Assembly: GCA_027943335.1 (NCBI GenBank) | Contig: BSBK01014767.1 | Span: 2,501-66,500, forward strand | Source of the DNA: Chamaecyparis obtusa | Lineage: Eukaryota; Streptophyta; Pinopsida; Cupressales; Cupressaceae | DNA length: 64,000 bases | Reading direction: 5' to 3' | Part shown: piece by piece, positions 35,188 to 45,960 of the stretch | Layout: the number at the start of each line of letters is the position of its first letter | How positions within the stretch are numbered: the stretch's first letter is position 1 | Translations under genes and position numbers: made by a program | The notes under the pieces: generated by a model | Databases searched by the model: none | Seen by the model: only the letters and a program-made list of their open reading frames with translations | What the model was told of the DNA's origin: nothing

Positions 35188-36300
35188 TCCTACTGAATGT
35201 TGTATATCTGGTCTAGTATGTATAAAGTACTACAATTCTCCAATCATGGATCTGTATTTCTTTTGCTCAACTACTGGTGTTTCATCTTTGCTAGATAGTT
35301 TATGTCCTATAACCATAGGTGTTCCAACTAGTTTATAGTTCTCCATTCCAAATCTTTTCAGTAAATCATTCAAGTAATTTTTTCTAACATACAAAGATAC
35401 CATCACTATTCTGTGTTATCTATAATCCCAAAAAGTATTTCATCTCACCAATCATACTCATTTCAAATTCAGTCTTCATTTTATCAGCAAATTTGTCACT
35501 AGCTTCATCTTCTCCTCCAAAGATAATGTCATCAACAAAAATAACTATAATCAACAAACCATTTTCAATTTCTTTTGTATACAGATTGCTATCAATTGTT
35601 CCTTTAGTAAATCCCAATTTCAACAAATACTTATCTAGTCTAGCATACCAAGTTCTAGGTTATTGCTTTAATCCATATAATGCTTTCTTCAGTTTACATA
35701 CCATATCTCCTTCTTGAGTCAAAGGAAAACCTTCAGGCTACTCAATGTAGACTTCTTCTTCCAATTCTCCATTTAGAAATGTTGACTTCACATCCATCTG
35801 ATACACTTTAAATTTCTTAAAAGATGCATAGGCCAAGAACATTCTTATTGCTTCAATTCTTGCCACAGGTGAAAAAGTTTATTCATAGTCAATTCCTTCT
35901 TGTTGCGAGTATCCTTTACAAACTAATCTTGCTTTTTTTCTTACTACTTCTCTTTGTTCATTCATCTTGTTTCTGAATACCCATTTAGTTCCAATCACAT
36001 TCTTGTCTTTAGGTCTAGGGACCAATTCCCATGTCTTGTTCTTTTCAATTTGATCTAGTTCTTCTTTCATAGCATTAATCCAATGTTCATCTTCACAAGC
36101 TTCACTAGTAGATTTAGGTTCAATTTGAGAAATCAAACATAAATGTACCTTATTCCGAGTCAGAACTCCTCTGTCCAAACTTCCAATAACTTGTTCAACA
36201 GGATGATGTCTTGATATATACTTGTTCAGTGTCATAGTTATAGATCTTGCTTCAACTATAGATTATTCTCTAGATTCCTCTCTGGTTTCTTCTACAGGGA
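35188..36300 (-). pseudogene. Copia-A reverse transcriptase
   Basis: Minus strand: WINAMKEELDQIEKNKTWEL, GTKWVFRNKMNEQREVVRKK, ARLVCKGYSQQEGIDYE, then after a stop at 35879 the palm, with PRTWYARLDKYLLKLGF in translation, and the catalytic IFVDDIIFGGEDE (about 35520-35550). A stop ends the frame at 35420, and the section near 35190-35420 has several further breaks. Confidence 0.92.
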
Positions 36301-36481
36301 TCTCATTCAATAATTCACTGTTAGTCTCATAGGATAACTTAGTAGTTTCAATGTTAGGTTGAGGATGAGCTTCTTCATCAGATTCATAGTCAAGAATTCT
36401 TTCCTGAATTTTAAACTTCTCATCAACTTTAACATTTGTGCTTTCAACAATGGTTTTAGTTCTCTTATTGTAACATCTATA

Positions 36482-37432
36482 TTATTTTCTCTTAAAAGAA
36501 TATCCAAGAAAAATACCTTCATCACTTCTAGGATCAAACTTTCCAATATCATCATCTCTCTTTATATAACATTTTCTTCCAAAAATTCTAAAATACTTAA
36601 CTGAGGGTGCATGTCCAAACCATAATTCATAAGGTGTCTTGTATGTGTCTACTCTTATTTGTACTCTATTCATTATATATACTATTGTATTAACTGCTTC
36701 TCTCCAAAATGTCTTCGCTAAATCATTCTCAAATAACATAGCTCTTCCTACTTCAATCACTGACCTGTTTCTTCTTTCTGCAATAGCATTTTGTTCAGGT
36801 GTTCTAGGGGCTAAGAACTATCTCTTAATACCATTCACTTCACAAAATGTGTTAAACTCTCTAGAAGTAAATTCTCCACCTCTATAAGATCTCAAACATT
36901 TAATCTTCATTCCAGATTCATTCTCAACTTTATTCTTAATGATCTTAAACTTATCAAATGCTTCAAGTTTTTCTTTCAGAAATGCAATCCACATCATTCT
37001 TGTAAAATCATCAACAAGAATCATAAAATACCTTTCTCCATAGAATCCTCTAGTCTTGGTAGGACCGCTTAAGTCTGTATGAACAATCTCCAACTTCTCT
37101 GTCGATGTGAACTTCTTACTAGGAAATGAACTTCTCTTTTGCTTAGCCATCACACATTCTTTGCAAATCATGTTAGTAGGCTTCATAATTTTAGTCAAAT
37201 CCCTTACTGCAAGTGTAGTACTCACTTTCACAATGTTATCAAAGTTTATATGACAAAACCTTCTATTCCACAACCAATTGTCATCAATTTTAGTAATCAA
37301 GCATGCCATCTCAGTAGGATTCAACTGAAATACATTACCTCTAGTTCTAGATCCAGTTCCAACCAGATTTCCATCTTTATCCTTTATCACACAAGTTGTC
37401 TCAGTAAACCAAACTTGATATCCCTTATCCAC
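36482..37432 (-). pseudogene. Copia-A integrase
   Basis: The zinc-binding GAG-pre-integrase part is NWLWNRRFCHINFDNIVKVS with CKECVMAKQKRSSFP. The core has Asp in IVHTDLSGPTKTRGF, then CLRSYRGGEFTSREF, where the second catalytic Asp (normally RSDRGG) is Tyr, and Glu in an AERRNRS-type motif near 36780. A TAG at about 36815 and further stops follow. The C-terminal part includes PYELWFGHAPSVKYFRIFG. Copia-B keeps the Asp at the same place, so the Tyr is specific to this copy. Confidence 0.92.
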
Positions 37433-37435
37433 TAA

Positions 37436-38710
37436 CTATCCAACACTCAAAAGATTATGTTTCAATCCATCAACAAAGTAAACATCATCAGTGTTAGTCT
37501 TTCCATCAAGAATAATAGATCCTATACGTTTAATCAAACAAGGTGCAATGTTACCAACTCTAACAATTCCTCCATCATAGTTGTTAAACTTTATGAGCTT
37601 CTTCATGTCACTAGTCATATGATGTGAACAACCACTATCTATAATCCAATCAACTTTCTTTTCAACTTGGGAAACTAACACTTTTTCTTCCTTAACATCA
37701 AATTTAGAATTCTCTTCTTTAATTGCTACAAATCCTATTTCATCATTAATCTCAGTATCACTTTCACTCAAAGTTCTTTCTATACTAGCTTCAAGATATT
37801 CATCATTAGCATAATAAAATTCCTTAGATCTTCTAGGCTTAAAATTATTTCTATACTTTTTAACTCTCTTAGGACACTTAGATGCAAAATGACCATATTC
37901 TTGACAAGTCCAACATTTAAAATTTTTCTTATCATCTGGTTCTCTTTTCACAAGCAAGGCAATACCTTCTTCAATCTTCTTATCTTCTTCATTTCTAGAT
38001 TTGATACTACTAGCATAATCTCCACTCACACTGGTACTTCTTGAAAAAGTAGGATGAATATTAAGAGCACTGAATGCTATCTCCATTCTAGGTAAGTCTC
38101 CTGATACCCTTAGGTTCATTTCTGTTGCTTCCAATCTTCCAAGAAGAGTCTCTCTTGTAAAGTTTGTAGTACAAGGTATAACTTGTTCAATCATCTATGT
38201 TGTCTACTTAAATATAGGAGTCAATGTCCTCAAAATTTTTCATATCACTTCATTCTCTGTCTTTGTTCCTCCACAAGCTTTTATTCTTGCAATAATTTCT
38301 GACATTCTACCAATATAGCTTCTAACAAATTGATCTTCCATCATTCTTATATCTTCAAATGCACATATCCAATTATGTAATGTAGCTCTCTTAGCATGTT
38401 CATCACCTTAAAAAGTAGAGTGTAAAGCTTTCCAAATTTCATGGGCTTTTGTTAAACATTTTACCTTACTGTATTCATTCTCCAGAAGTGCTGTCAAAAG
38501 TGCTTCTCTTGCAAGTATGTTACACATGAATAGATCTAGCTCATCTTTAGATCTTGTCTCAAGATTATCTTATCCAATGATAGTCTTCTCATTCTTTGTA
38601 ATCAACCAATAACCTGGTCCTAAACATAGTAGATGTGTCTTCATCTTCTCTTTCCAGCTATCAAAATTTACTCCATCAAACTTAGGGCTTTCTTTCCTAA
38701 AATTCATCAT
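37436..38710 (-). pseudogene. Copia-A gag and protease
   Basis: ATG at 38710 gives MMNFRKESPKFDG, then the copia capsid-type region (EAL LTALLENEY, IWKALHST, NWICAFEDIRMMEDQFVRSY in the minus-strand translation). Stops are at about 38570, 38410 and 38200. From 38194 the frame holds one knuckle, CWTCQEYGHFASKC (about 37905), and the protease site WIIDSGCSHHMTSD (about 37640), and ends at a stop at 37436 right after LKHNLLSVG. It would supply particle protein and the processing enzyme. Confidence 0.92.
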
Positions 38711-38752
38711 GGATCTCCTTAAGCTATTAAACTTTTCTTTCAAGGACCTGCT

Positions 38753-38764
38753 GCTCTGATACCA
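38753..38764 (-). promoter_or_regulatory. Primer binding site of Copia-A
   Basis: Minus strand TGGTATCAGAGC, 2 bp from the 5' LTR; the initiator tRNA-Met type. Confidence 0.92.
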
Positions 38765-38766
38765 AT

Positions 38767-39931
38767 TGTTAGAAAGTAAAGTCTACCAAGATAACTGAGA
38801 GGGAGGGGGTGAATTAGTTATTAGATAATTATAACCTTTATCAACTTCAATAGCATTTAACCATGTAGGCAATGTAATTACCAACCATAGAAAGATATTC
38901 ATACACAATAACAGAAGATATGTTGACTAGGGAACCTCATGATCAAAGAGTAAACCCCAGTGGGAATGATGCCCACAAAAGATGCACTAATATAAATATT
39001 CCTTGTGAAAGGATGGAATCTATTGAGAGTCTTATGAAATACATTCATTACATATGAATCCCTGTTAAAAGATTCTAACCCTGTTAGGAGTTATGGAAGA
39101 CAAAAGGACCCACTGCCCAAACAACTTCAGGGTAAGATCACTGAACACACTGTCCAAATGACCTTAATATTATTTAAAAGAATAATATTAAATATGTTAC
39201 CTTCTTACTGTACCAAACCACACTCACTGCTACACTAGATCTCAATTCTAGATTTCTATACTTCGCATGTCTTCCTTCACAATTTCCCTTTCATAACTTC
39301 ATTAGCTCTTTTCTTCACTTCATGCTTACATTCACATTCAATGATACCATGCTCACACTTATTTCACATTACTACTAGTTCTATAATAAAGAAAAACATT
39401 CCTTCCTTTATACCACACTCAAATAATTACAAATGAGTCGGCACACAAATACAAAATAAAAGTTTCCACATGCTACATCAAAATTACACAAAATTGTCGG
39501 CTTCTAGATGTAATAAATCTTCACTCATGCGACCTCAAAGTTTGTGCTATGAACCATGTCACTATCAATGTGTCTCAACCTTCCCTTTATCTGCACAAAA
39601 CCAAATTCCATCATGATTAGGAGATATCATCCAATTTCCACAAACCGCTACTCAAGAACACTACCTGAATACTGCTTCCACCAAAATGCTCATAACTTCT
39701 ATGAATAAATGAATTTATGTCTATGCTCTTAACCATATACAAATAACATATCAAAGAATATAACCTCAACATCCTCTATTTTCAATATCCCATGTGTGCT
39801 AATCAAAACATTGTTTTCTTCTCTGCTAGTCTCTAAAAGATCACTGTGTTGACATCAATGACAATCATAGTCATGAATGCAACAACAACTGCTACAGAAT
39901 GACTGTCAACATCTAGCATTCATTCCTAACA
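38767..39931 (-). repeat. 5' LTR of Copia-A
   Basis: Plus-strand edges TGTTAGAAAG and CATTCCTAACA, matching 33034-34233. It is 35 bp shorter because of small deletions, such as one near 38915 and one near 39060. Confidence 0.93.
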
Positions 39932-39936
39932 CTGGA

Positions 39937-40110
39937 TTAAAGAATCTACAAAAAGAATAGAAAGAAGGACTACAAAGAACATTTGATCAAATGGCATGGT
40001 CAGCCTAATGCTGATGAGTATGGATAAAGGAAGCTATGTTTAAAAAGATGGGGATTGATCCCACCTTACTCAATCCAAGGGTGGATTGAACTCTTTTGTT
40101 TAGGGGAGGA
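39937..40110 (+). pseudogene. Chromodomain-like end of the chromovirus, and polypurine tract
   Basis: It continues the frame broken at 33033. KDYKEHLIKWHGQPNADEYG is a chromodomain-like signature (YLVKW.G pattern), followed by a TAA where Trp would be expected nearby. Later text ends with FRGGW-like codons. Directly before the 3' LTR lies TAGGGGAGGA (40101-40110), a good polypurine tract. Chromodomains target integration in chromatin; this one is split and mutated. Confidence 0.72.
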
Positions 40111-41747
40111 TGGTGCAAGAGCATTTAGGCAAGCCTCATAGCCCTTAGTTTTGGATTTTATCTTAGATTAGCCAAGTTAGAGGTGTGAGTTTTTTTTGGT
40201 CCTTAGAAGGTCTTGCAAATGTAGACTAGGTGAGTTAGTGTTAGAACTAAGGTCACCAATTAGTCATTGTTAGTTGTTTTGGGTTAGCTTAGGCTTAGAA
40301 GTCTAAAGTGTGCATTTGAGTTATTAATGTGTTCTAAACACATGAGAGATGTAGAAAAGATGATTTAAGGTCATTTATGAGGTTATTTATTTGAACCACA
40401 TATCTTAGAGGCCTATATTATAGTTGGCCTAATCAATGTAAAAGATGCCAAAACGTTGTCATGACAACATTGGAAATTTATGGCAAATGTTGCATGTAAC
40501 TTGGTAGCATTGGATGCCCTAAAAGATAGGAGTGGATGAGAAATAAATTGGCCTAAAAACATGGATAATGACATCTAAGAATTTGTTAGGCTCAAATCCT
40601 GAGATAGAGAGTATTGTAACTAAGTTTTTGAATAACAAAAGAGCTCTGTAATTCTAGTTATGATAGTTTACCGAGCATTTTAGTGTGATAGTGCTATCTA
40701 ATTTATTGAATGTTGTGAATTAGTGATGTATTTGTGTTCATAGGATATTTCTAAGACTTTTTCATTTTTCAAGCAAGTTGATTTGAGTTGATTTAGTGTC
40801 TTGAATAAATTGTTTAAGGTCTAGTGGTTTTCCTAGTCCTGTCCTAACTAGTTTGTCTTTCTATGGCTCCCCCATAAAATCTAGCCATGAGATCTTCCTA
40901 AGGGTAGATGAATGTTTTAGGGGAGCCATTGGTCTATATATATTTAGAGTTAGGAGTCATGAAGATTCAAGTAGCTATTTCTAAGATCAAGCCCTAGGTG
41001 AGCTTAGAGTGCCCGGTTAGTGGTTTGACAGTAAAGAATCTAAGATTTAATGCATGGGATAGAAGTACAATACAAAAAAAGTATAGTTCTAGGTGTGATA
41101 TGAACATATCTTAACATTCTAGGAGGATTGAGAGTCTATCAATCCATTTGATTTATATTTGAGCAAGAAACCAGTAAGGTCCTATAAACTAGGCCTACTA
41201 GCCCTATTTGACCTAGATAATATGAACCCTATGTACAGATGACCTAGGAGTCTAAAACCTTCAGAATCCTTCATAAAATCCAAAAGGGTATTCGAATGTG
41301 GGATTATTTTTTCCCATTTTTTGGAAAGTTTTGGCAGGAAAGTGGAAAAAGATCCTATCAAGGGCTACAAGGAATTAGGCCTAATCAGTCCTCCTCAAGA
41401 CAAATTCTTGAACCTGGTAGAAAATGGCTTGGAGGTCCTTCAAGATGGATCCAAATGGAAGAATATGGAATGTTTTCAATTAGTTTTTCACCCCTACAAT
41501 GAGTTTGAATGTTTGTGTGAAGATGGCACTTAGAGCCTTCTAAGTGTAGGAGAAAGCATTGACGAAACAATGAGGCGATTGTCCTTCAAGGTGAAGCACA
41601 AGGAATGAGACTCTTAAAGAAGAGTTAGGCAAGGCCTTAATTAATCATCTAAGCCTTTTGAGGTCCTAGAGGAGATTAGGACCCTTGATGAAGAAAAGAA
41701 AGGTCTTCTTAGCAATTGTCCAAGCAGACCTAGAAGCACATACACCA
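40111..41747 (+). repeat. 3' LTR of the chromovirus
   Basis: Starts TGGTGCAAGAGC and ends CATACACCA, followed by GATCC. Its length of 1637 bp equals that of the 5' LTR. Frames read inside it near 41300 also appear in the other LTR and are not genes. Confidence 0.9.
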
Positions 41748-42152
41748 GATCCACGTCACTATGATAATGTCTTCATTAGCTGTTCAAATTACCATGCCTA
41801 TATTCTATCATGATTAGGAGATATCTTCCAGTTACCACAAGCCATTTCTTAGGAACACTACCTGAATACTACTTCCACTGAATTACACATAACTATTATG
41901 AATAGTTGAATTTCTATAAGCACTCTTGACCACAATCTCAAGACACAAAATAGAGTAAGTCCTCAACTCTACATAGCTTGTTCTTCAATATTCCACATGC
42001 ACTAATTCAAATATTGTCTGCTTCTTTGCTAATCTCTAGTAGATCATTGTGTTGACATCAATGACAACCACAATCATCAATGAAACATGTAACTACTACA
42101 TAATGGCTCTAAATACTCCCCCATAGGACATATTCAGAATTCATTCCTAACA
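41748..42152 (-). repeat. 3' LTR of Copia-B, second part
   Basis: It resumes at GATCCACGTCAC and ends CATTCCTAACA. The matching intact text in Copia-A is near 33850-34233. The next bases, ATCTCCCT, are the complement of its polypurine tract. Confidence 0.87.
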
Positions 42153-42755
42153 ATCTCCCTGATTGGCATTGATGGTAGCATAGATGAAAAAACATCCAAT
42201 TTCCATAAATACCAAACTACAACGCTACTGCTCTGAAATATTTTCAAATTCTCTTCATCAATCAAATCAATTAATCTTTTCACATCCTCTTCATCATTAA
42301 ATCAATCAATCTTTTCACATCCTCTTCATTAATCAAATCTTTTCAGGTTTTTCATTTTATATTGCTTCATCTCCCCAATAGATGTTTGTATCCTTCTCCT
42401 TTTTATTCTTTTCTTTTCTCTCTCTTTTTTTCTTCTCCTTTTTATTCTTCTCTCTTTTTCTTCCTTTTTTTTTTTTTTTTTTTTTTGTATGCTTCTCCCC
42501 GTAGATGATTTTTTTTCATTTTCATATCTATTTTTTTTCTTGTATACTTCTCCCCCTTTAACATCAATGACAAAAGTAAGCATCAATATGTCAATCCTCA
42601 ATGTCAAAAGACACTATTCAGAAAATAAATTCACTAGAGTCCTTCATGACTCAGCTCAAACCACACATACTCTCCCATAGAGAAAGTACCAACATCTAGT
42701 CTAGAAAAGATAGAGCTGATATACCACTGGATTGATGTGACAATCTACATCACTT
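42153..42755. other. Copia-B 3' untranslated stretch with homopolymer runs
   Basis: No product recognised. It contains an imperfect tandem duplication around 42255-42340 (each copy with TCTTTTCACATCCTCTTC) and a T run of about 20 at 42467-42486. The Lys/Arg-rich minus-strand frame here is only the reverse of T/C-rich DNA. Confidence 0.6.
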
Positions 42756-42950
42756 CTAAAAAGTAGGATAGGGCATAACCCCAAGAATACCTCTAAAATA
42801 CTCAAATGTATCTTTAGGTAAGGGCTTTGTAAATATATCTACAATCTTCTCTTTTGTACTTATAAATTCAAGTTTGACTTCTTTCTCTGCAACTTTCTCT
42901 CTTACAACATGATACTTTATTTCTATATGCTTTGTCTTAGAATGCAATAC
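42756..42950 (-). pseudogene. Copia-B RNase H, C-terminal part
   Basis: Minus strand KTKHIEIKYHVVREKVAEKE and KIVDIFTKPLPKDTFEYFRG, the same end as Copia-A. It is cut from the rest by the TRIM at 42951. Confidence 0.88.
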
Positions 42951-43285
42951 TATTACAAGTAGTAGTTGTCATTACACCAAAAGATCGACCTGTTAATGCC
43001 CGATAGAACCACTAGACTTATAGAAGACACATGAGGTGGTTAAGCCATGTCATGAATCCTGAGGGGAGCGCTGACCATTTTTCCAACAATCTCCCCCTCA
43101 CCGTTACCTGAGGGGATTTAAACCTATGACCAAGGTTTGATACCACTTGTTACAAGTAGTAGTTGTCATTGCACCAAAAGATCAACTTGTTAATGCCTAA
43201 TACAACCACTAGACTTATAGAAGACATAGGAGGTAGTTAAGCCATGTCATGAATCCTGAGGGGAGCGTTGACCATTTCACCAAAA
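42951..43285 (-). mobile_element. 335-bp TRIM (miniature LTR element)
   Basis: Two direct repeats of 138 bp (42951-43088 and 43148-43285) flank a 59-bp centre and are bounded by target duplication AATAC (42946-42950 and 43286-43290). The centre holds just a primer site (minus strand TGGTATCAAACC at 43135-43146) and a polypurine tract (minus strand GTGAGGGGGAGAT at 43089-43101) beside the LTR TGTTGGAA. It codes for nothing and depends on other elements. Outer ends have decayed (TG to TA on the left, ACA to AAA on the right). It is not 5S-bearing, so it does not look like Cassandra. Confidence 0.92.
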
Positions 43286-43290
43286 AATAC

Positions 43291-44470
43291 ATGATTCTTA
43301 GACATACATATTGTATTGGTGTTGTCATAGTGTATAACAATGGGCTCATCAAATTTAATTCCAATATTCTTCAACATTTTTTTCATCCATATTATCTAAT
43401 TACAATTGTTTGCTGCTGCTACATATTCTACTTCTATTGTGCTCTGTGAAATGCAATTATGTTTCTTTCTTAGCCAAGAAACCAATCTTCCTCGAAGAAA
43501 AAATGCTCCACCACTTGTACTATTTTTTTCATCAATGCTACCTCCCCAATCTACATCCATATATGCACATAGGGTAAATTCATCATATTTTTCATACCAT
43601 AATCCATAGTCAATTGTGCCTTTCAAATATCTCAGTATTCTTTTTAATGCTGCATAATGTGACTCTTTAGGATCAACTTTAAATCTTGTAACAATTCCAA
43701 CTGCATGTGATATATCTGGTCTTGTATGAGTTAAATATTGCAATCCTCCAATCATAGATATGTACCTCTTTTGTTCAACTGGGGGAGTTTCATCTATGCT
43801 AGATAACTTATGACTAGTTACCATAGGTGTGCCAACTGGCTTACAATTTTCCATTTCAAATATCTTCAATAAGTCATTCAGATACTTTGTTTTACATATG
43901 AAAATACCATCACTATTCTGTATTATCTGTAATCCTAAAAAATATTTCATCTCACCAATCATGCTCATTTCAAATTCAGTCTTCATTTCATCTACAAATT
44001 TATAACTAGCTTCATCTTCTCCACCAAAGATAATATCATCAACAAAGATAACTACAATCAATAAACCATTCTCATTTTCTTTCATATATAAATTACTATC
44101 TATTGTGCCTTTAGCGAATCCCAATTTTATCAAATACTTATCTAGTCTTGCATACCAAGTTCTAGGTGCTTGTTTCAATCCATATAAATATTTGTTTAGT
44201 TTACATACCATGTCTCCTTCATGAGTTAAGTGAAAACCTTCTGGCTACTCAGTGTAAAATTCTTCTTCTAATTCTCCATTCAAAAATGTTGACTTCACAT
44301 CCATCTGATATACTTTGAATTTCTTATAAGCTGCATAAGCCAAAAACATTCTTACCACTTCAATTATTGCAACAGGTGCAAAAGTTTCTTCATAATCAAT
44401 TCCTTCTTGCTATGATTATCCTTTACATACCAATCTTTCTTTGTTTCGTACAACTTCTCCTTGTTCATTA
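43291..44470 (-). pseudogene. Copia-B reverse transcriptase and RNase H, N-terminal part
   Basis: A long open minus-strand frame (44211-43396): MVCKLNKYLYGLKQAPRTWY, catalytic IFVDDIIFGGEDEASYKFVD, MSMIGEMKYFLGLQIIQNSD, QYLTHTRPDISHAVGIVTRF, ILRYLKGTIDYGLWYEKYDE, DVDWGGSIDEKNSTSGGAFF. It is the best-preserved copia coding stretch in the window and clearer than the matching part of Copia-A. RNase H continues past 43396 until the TRIM. Confidence 0.93.
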
Positions 44471-45310
44471 ATCTTGTTCCCGAATACGCATTTAGTTCCT
44501 ATAACATTATTATTTTTAGGTCTAGGGACCAACTCCAAAGTCTTGTTCTTTTCAATTTGATCTAATTCTTCCTTCATTGATTTAATCCAATTTTCATCTT
44601 TACAAGCTTCATCAATAGATCTAGGTTCAATTTGAGAAATTAAACATAGTTCTTCTTGTACCTTATTCTGTGTTAGAACTCCTTTTTCTATGCTCCCAAT
44701 AATCTCGTCAACAGGATGATTTCTTGATAGATTCCTATTAGGTGTCACTATCTTAGATCTTATTTCACCTCCATGTTCTGATCTATGTTCTTCTCTTATT
44801 TCTTCAATGTGACTCTCATTCTACAAATCATTGTCAGTTTCATAAAATATTTCAACATTTTCTTGATCAATTCTAGGATGAGTTCCTTCATCCAATTCGT
44901 AATCAAGCATTCTTTCTTGAATTTTGAACTTTTCATCAACTTTAACATTTGTGCTCTCAAGAATAGTTTTAGTTATTTTATTGAAACATCTATAAGCTTT
45001 TCTTTTCAATGAATAAACAAGAAATATACCTTCATCAATTATCGGGTCAAACTTTCCAATGTCATCATATCTTTTAATATAACATTTACTTCCAAAAATT
45101 ATGAAATACTTAATTGATGGTGCATGTCCAAACCATAATTCATAAGGTGTCTTATTTGTGTCTACTCTTATTTGTACTTTGTTCATTGTATATACCATTG
45201 TATTCACTGCTTCTCTCTAGAATGTCTTTGCCAAATCATTCTTAAATAACATAGCTCTTGTTGCTTCAGTTATTAGCATGTTCATTCTTTCTGGAATACC
45301 ATTTTGTTCA
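44471..45310 (-). pseudogene. Copia-B integrase C-terminus and linker to reverse transcriptase
   Basis: Minus strand MNTMVYTMNKVQIRVDTNKT, PYELWFGHAPSIKYFIIFG, KRYDDIGKFDPIIDEGIFLV, then RNLSRNHPVDEIIGSIEKGV and WIKSMKEELDQIEKNKTLEL. Stops at 44821 and 44416 break the frame. Confidence 0.88.
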
Positions 45311-45960
45311 GGTGTTCTAGGGGCTGAAAACTAGCTCTTAATACCATTCACTTTACAAAAAGTGTTAAATTCCTTTGATGTAAATTATCCACCTCTATCT
45401 GATCTTAAACATTTAATCTTCCAGATTCATTCTCAAATTTGTTCTTAATTACTTTAAACTTATCAAATGCTTTAGTATTTTATTTAAGAAATACAATCCA
45501 CATCATTCTTGTAAAATCATCAACAAGAATCATAAAATACCTTTCACCATAGAATCCTCTAGTCCTTGTGGGACCACTCAAATTTGTATGAACAATTTCC
45601 AACTTCTCTACTGATGTAAACTTCTTACTCGAAAATGAACTTCTTTTCTACTTAGCCATCACACATTCTTTGAAAATCATGTTAGTAAGTTTCATAATCT
45701 TAGAAAAATATCTTACTAAAAGTGTAGTACTTACTTTCACAATGTTATCAAAATTTATATGACAGAACCTTAAGTTCCATAACCAACTATCATCAATTTT
45801 AGTAATCAAACATGTCATATATGCAGGGTTCAACTGAAATACATTACCTCTGGTTCTTGATCCAATTTCAATAAAATTACCATCATTATCCTTGATCATA
45901 GAAGTTTTCTTAGTAAACCAAACTTGATATTCCTTATCAACTAACTTTCCAACACTTTAA
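45311..45960 (-). pseudogene. Copia-B integrase core and GAG-pre-integrase
   Basis: SWLWNLRFCHINFDNIVKVS gives the zinc-binding part (the first Cys of CKEC is Phe here: IFKECVMAK). In the core the second catalytic Asp is kept (CLRSDRGG), but the codon after it is a stop where Glu is expected. Other breaks occur at 45648 and around 45480. Confidence 0.85.

Larger units (their letters stand above)
33034..39931 (-). mobile_element. Copia-A: complete minus-strand Ty1/copia element
   Basis: Target duplication CTGGA flanks it (33029-33033 and 39932-39936). LTRs are 33034-34233 (1200 bp) and 38767-39931 (1165 bp). Primer site TGGTATCAGAGC complements initiator tRNA-Met. The order on the minus strand is gag, protease, integrase, reverse transcriptase, RNase H, which is the copia order. 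About 14 substitutions plus indels in 215 bp of the LTR pair by eye. Several stops and frameshifts, and integrase Asp changed to Tyr, make it inactive. Lineage within copia (Tork-like or other) is not resolved. Confidence 0.94.
19686..41747 (+). mobile_element. Chromovirus (Ty3/gypsy) with two nested insertions
   Basis: LTRs at 19686-21322 and 40111-41747 are both 1637 bp and run from TGGTG to CACCA. Flanks are CATCC on the left and GATCC on the right, a target duplication with one mismatch. Primer site is of the initiator-Met type. Order is gag with a zinc knuckle, protease, YLDD reverse transcriptase, RNase H, integrase and a C-terminal chromodomain-like segment. The non-autonomous element sits between gag and protease, and Copia-A sits in the chromodomain region. 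About 17 differences in 225 bp of the LTR pair by eye. Confidence 0.93.

Noticed and set aside
42329..42607. Lys/Arg-rich minus-strand frame
   Set aside because: It is the reverse of T/C-rich DNA with a T homopolymer in the copia 3' untranslated region.
43089..43147. Cassandra-type TRIM with 5S RNA promoter
   Set aside because: No 5S-like A, intermediate or C box text is visible in the LTRs.
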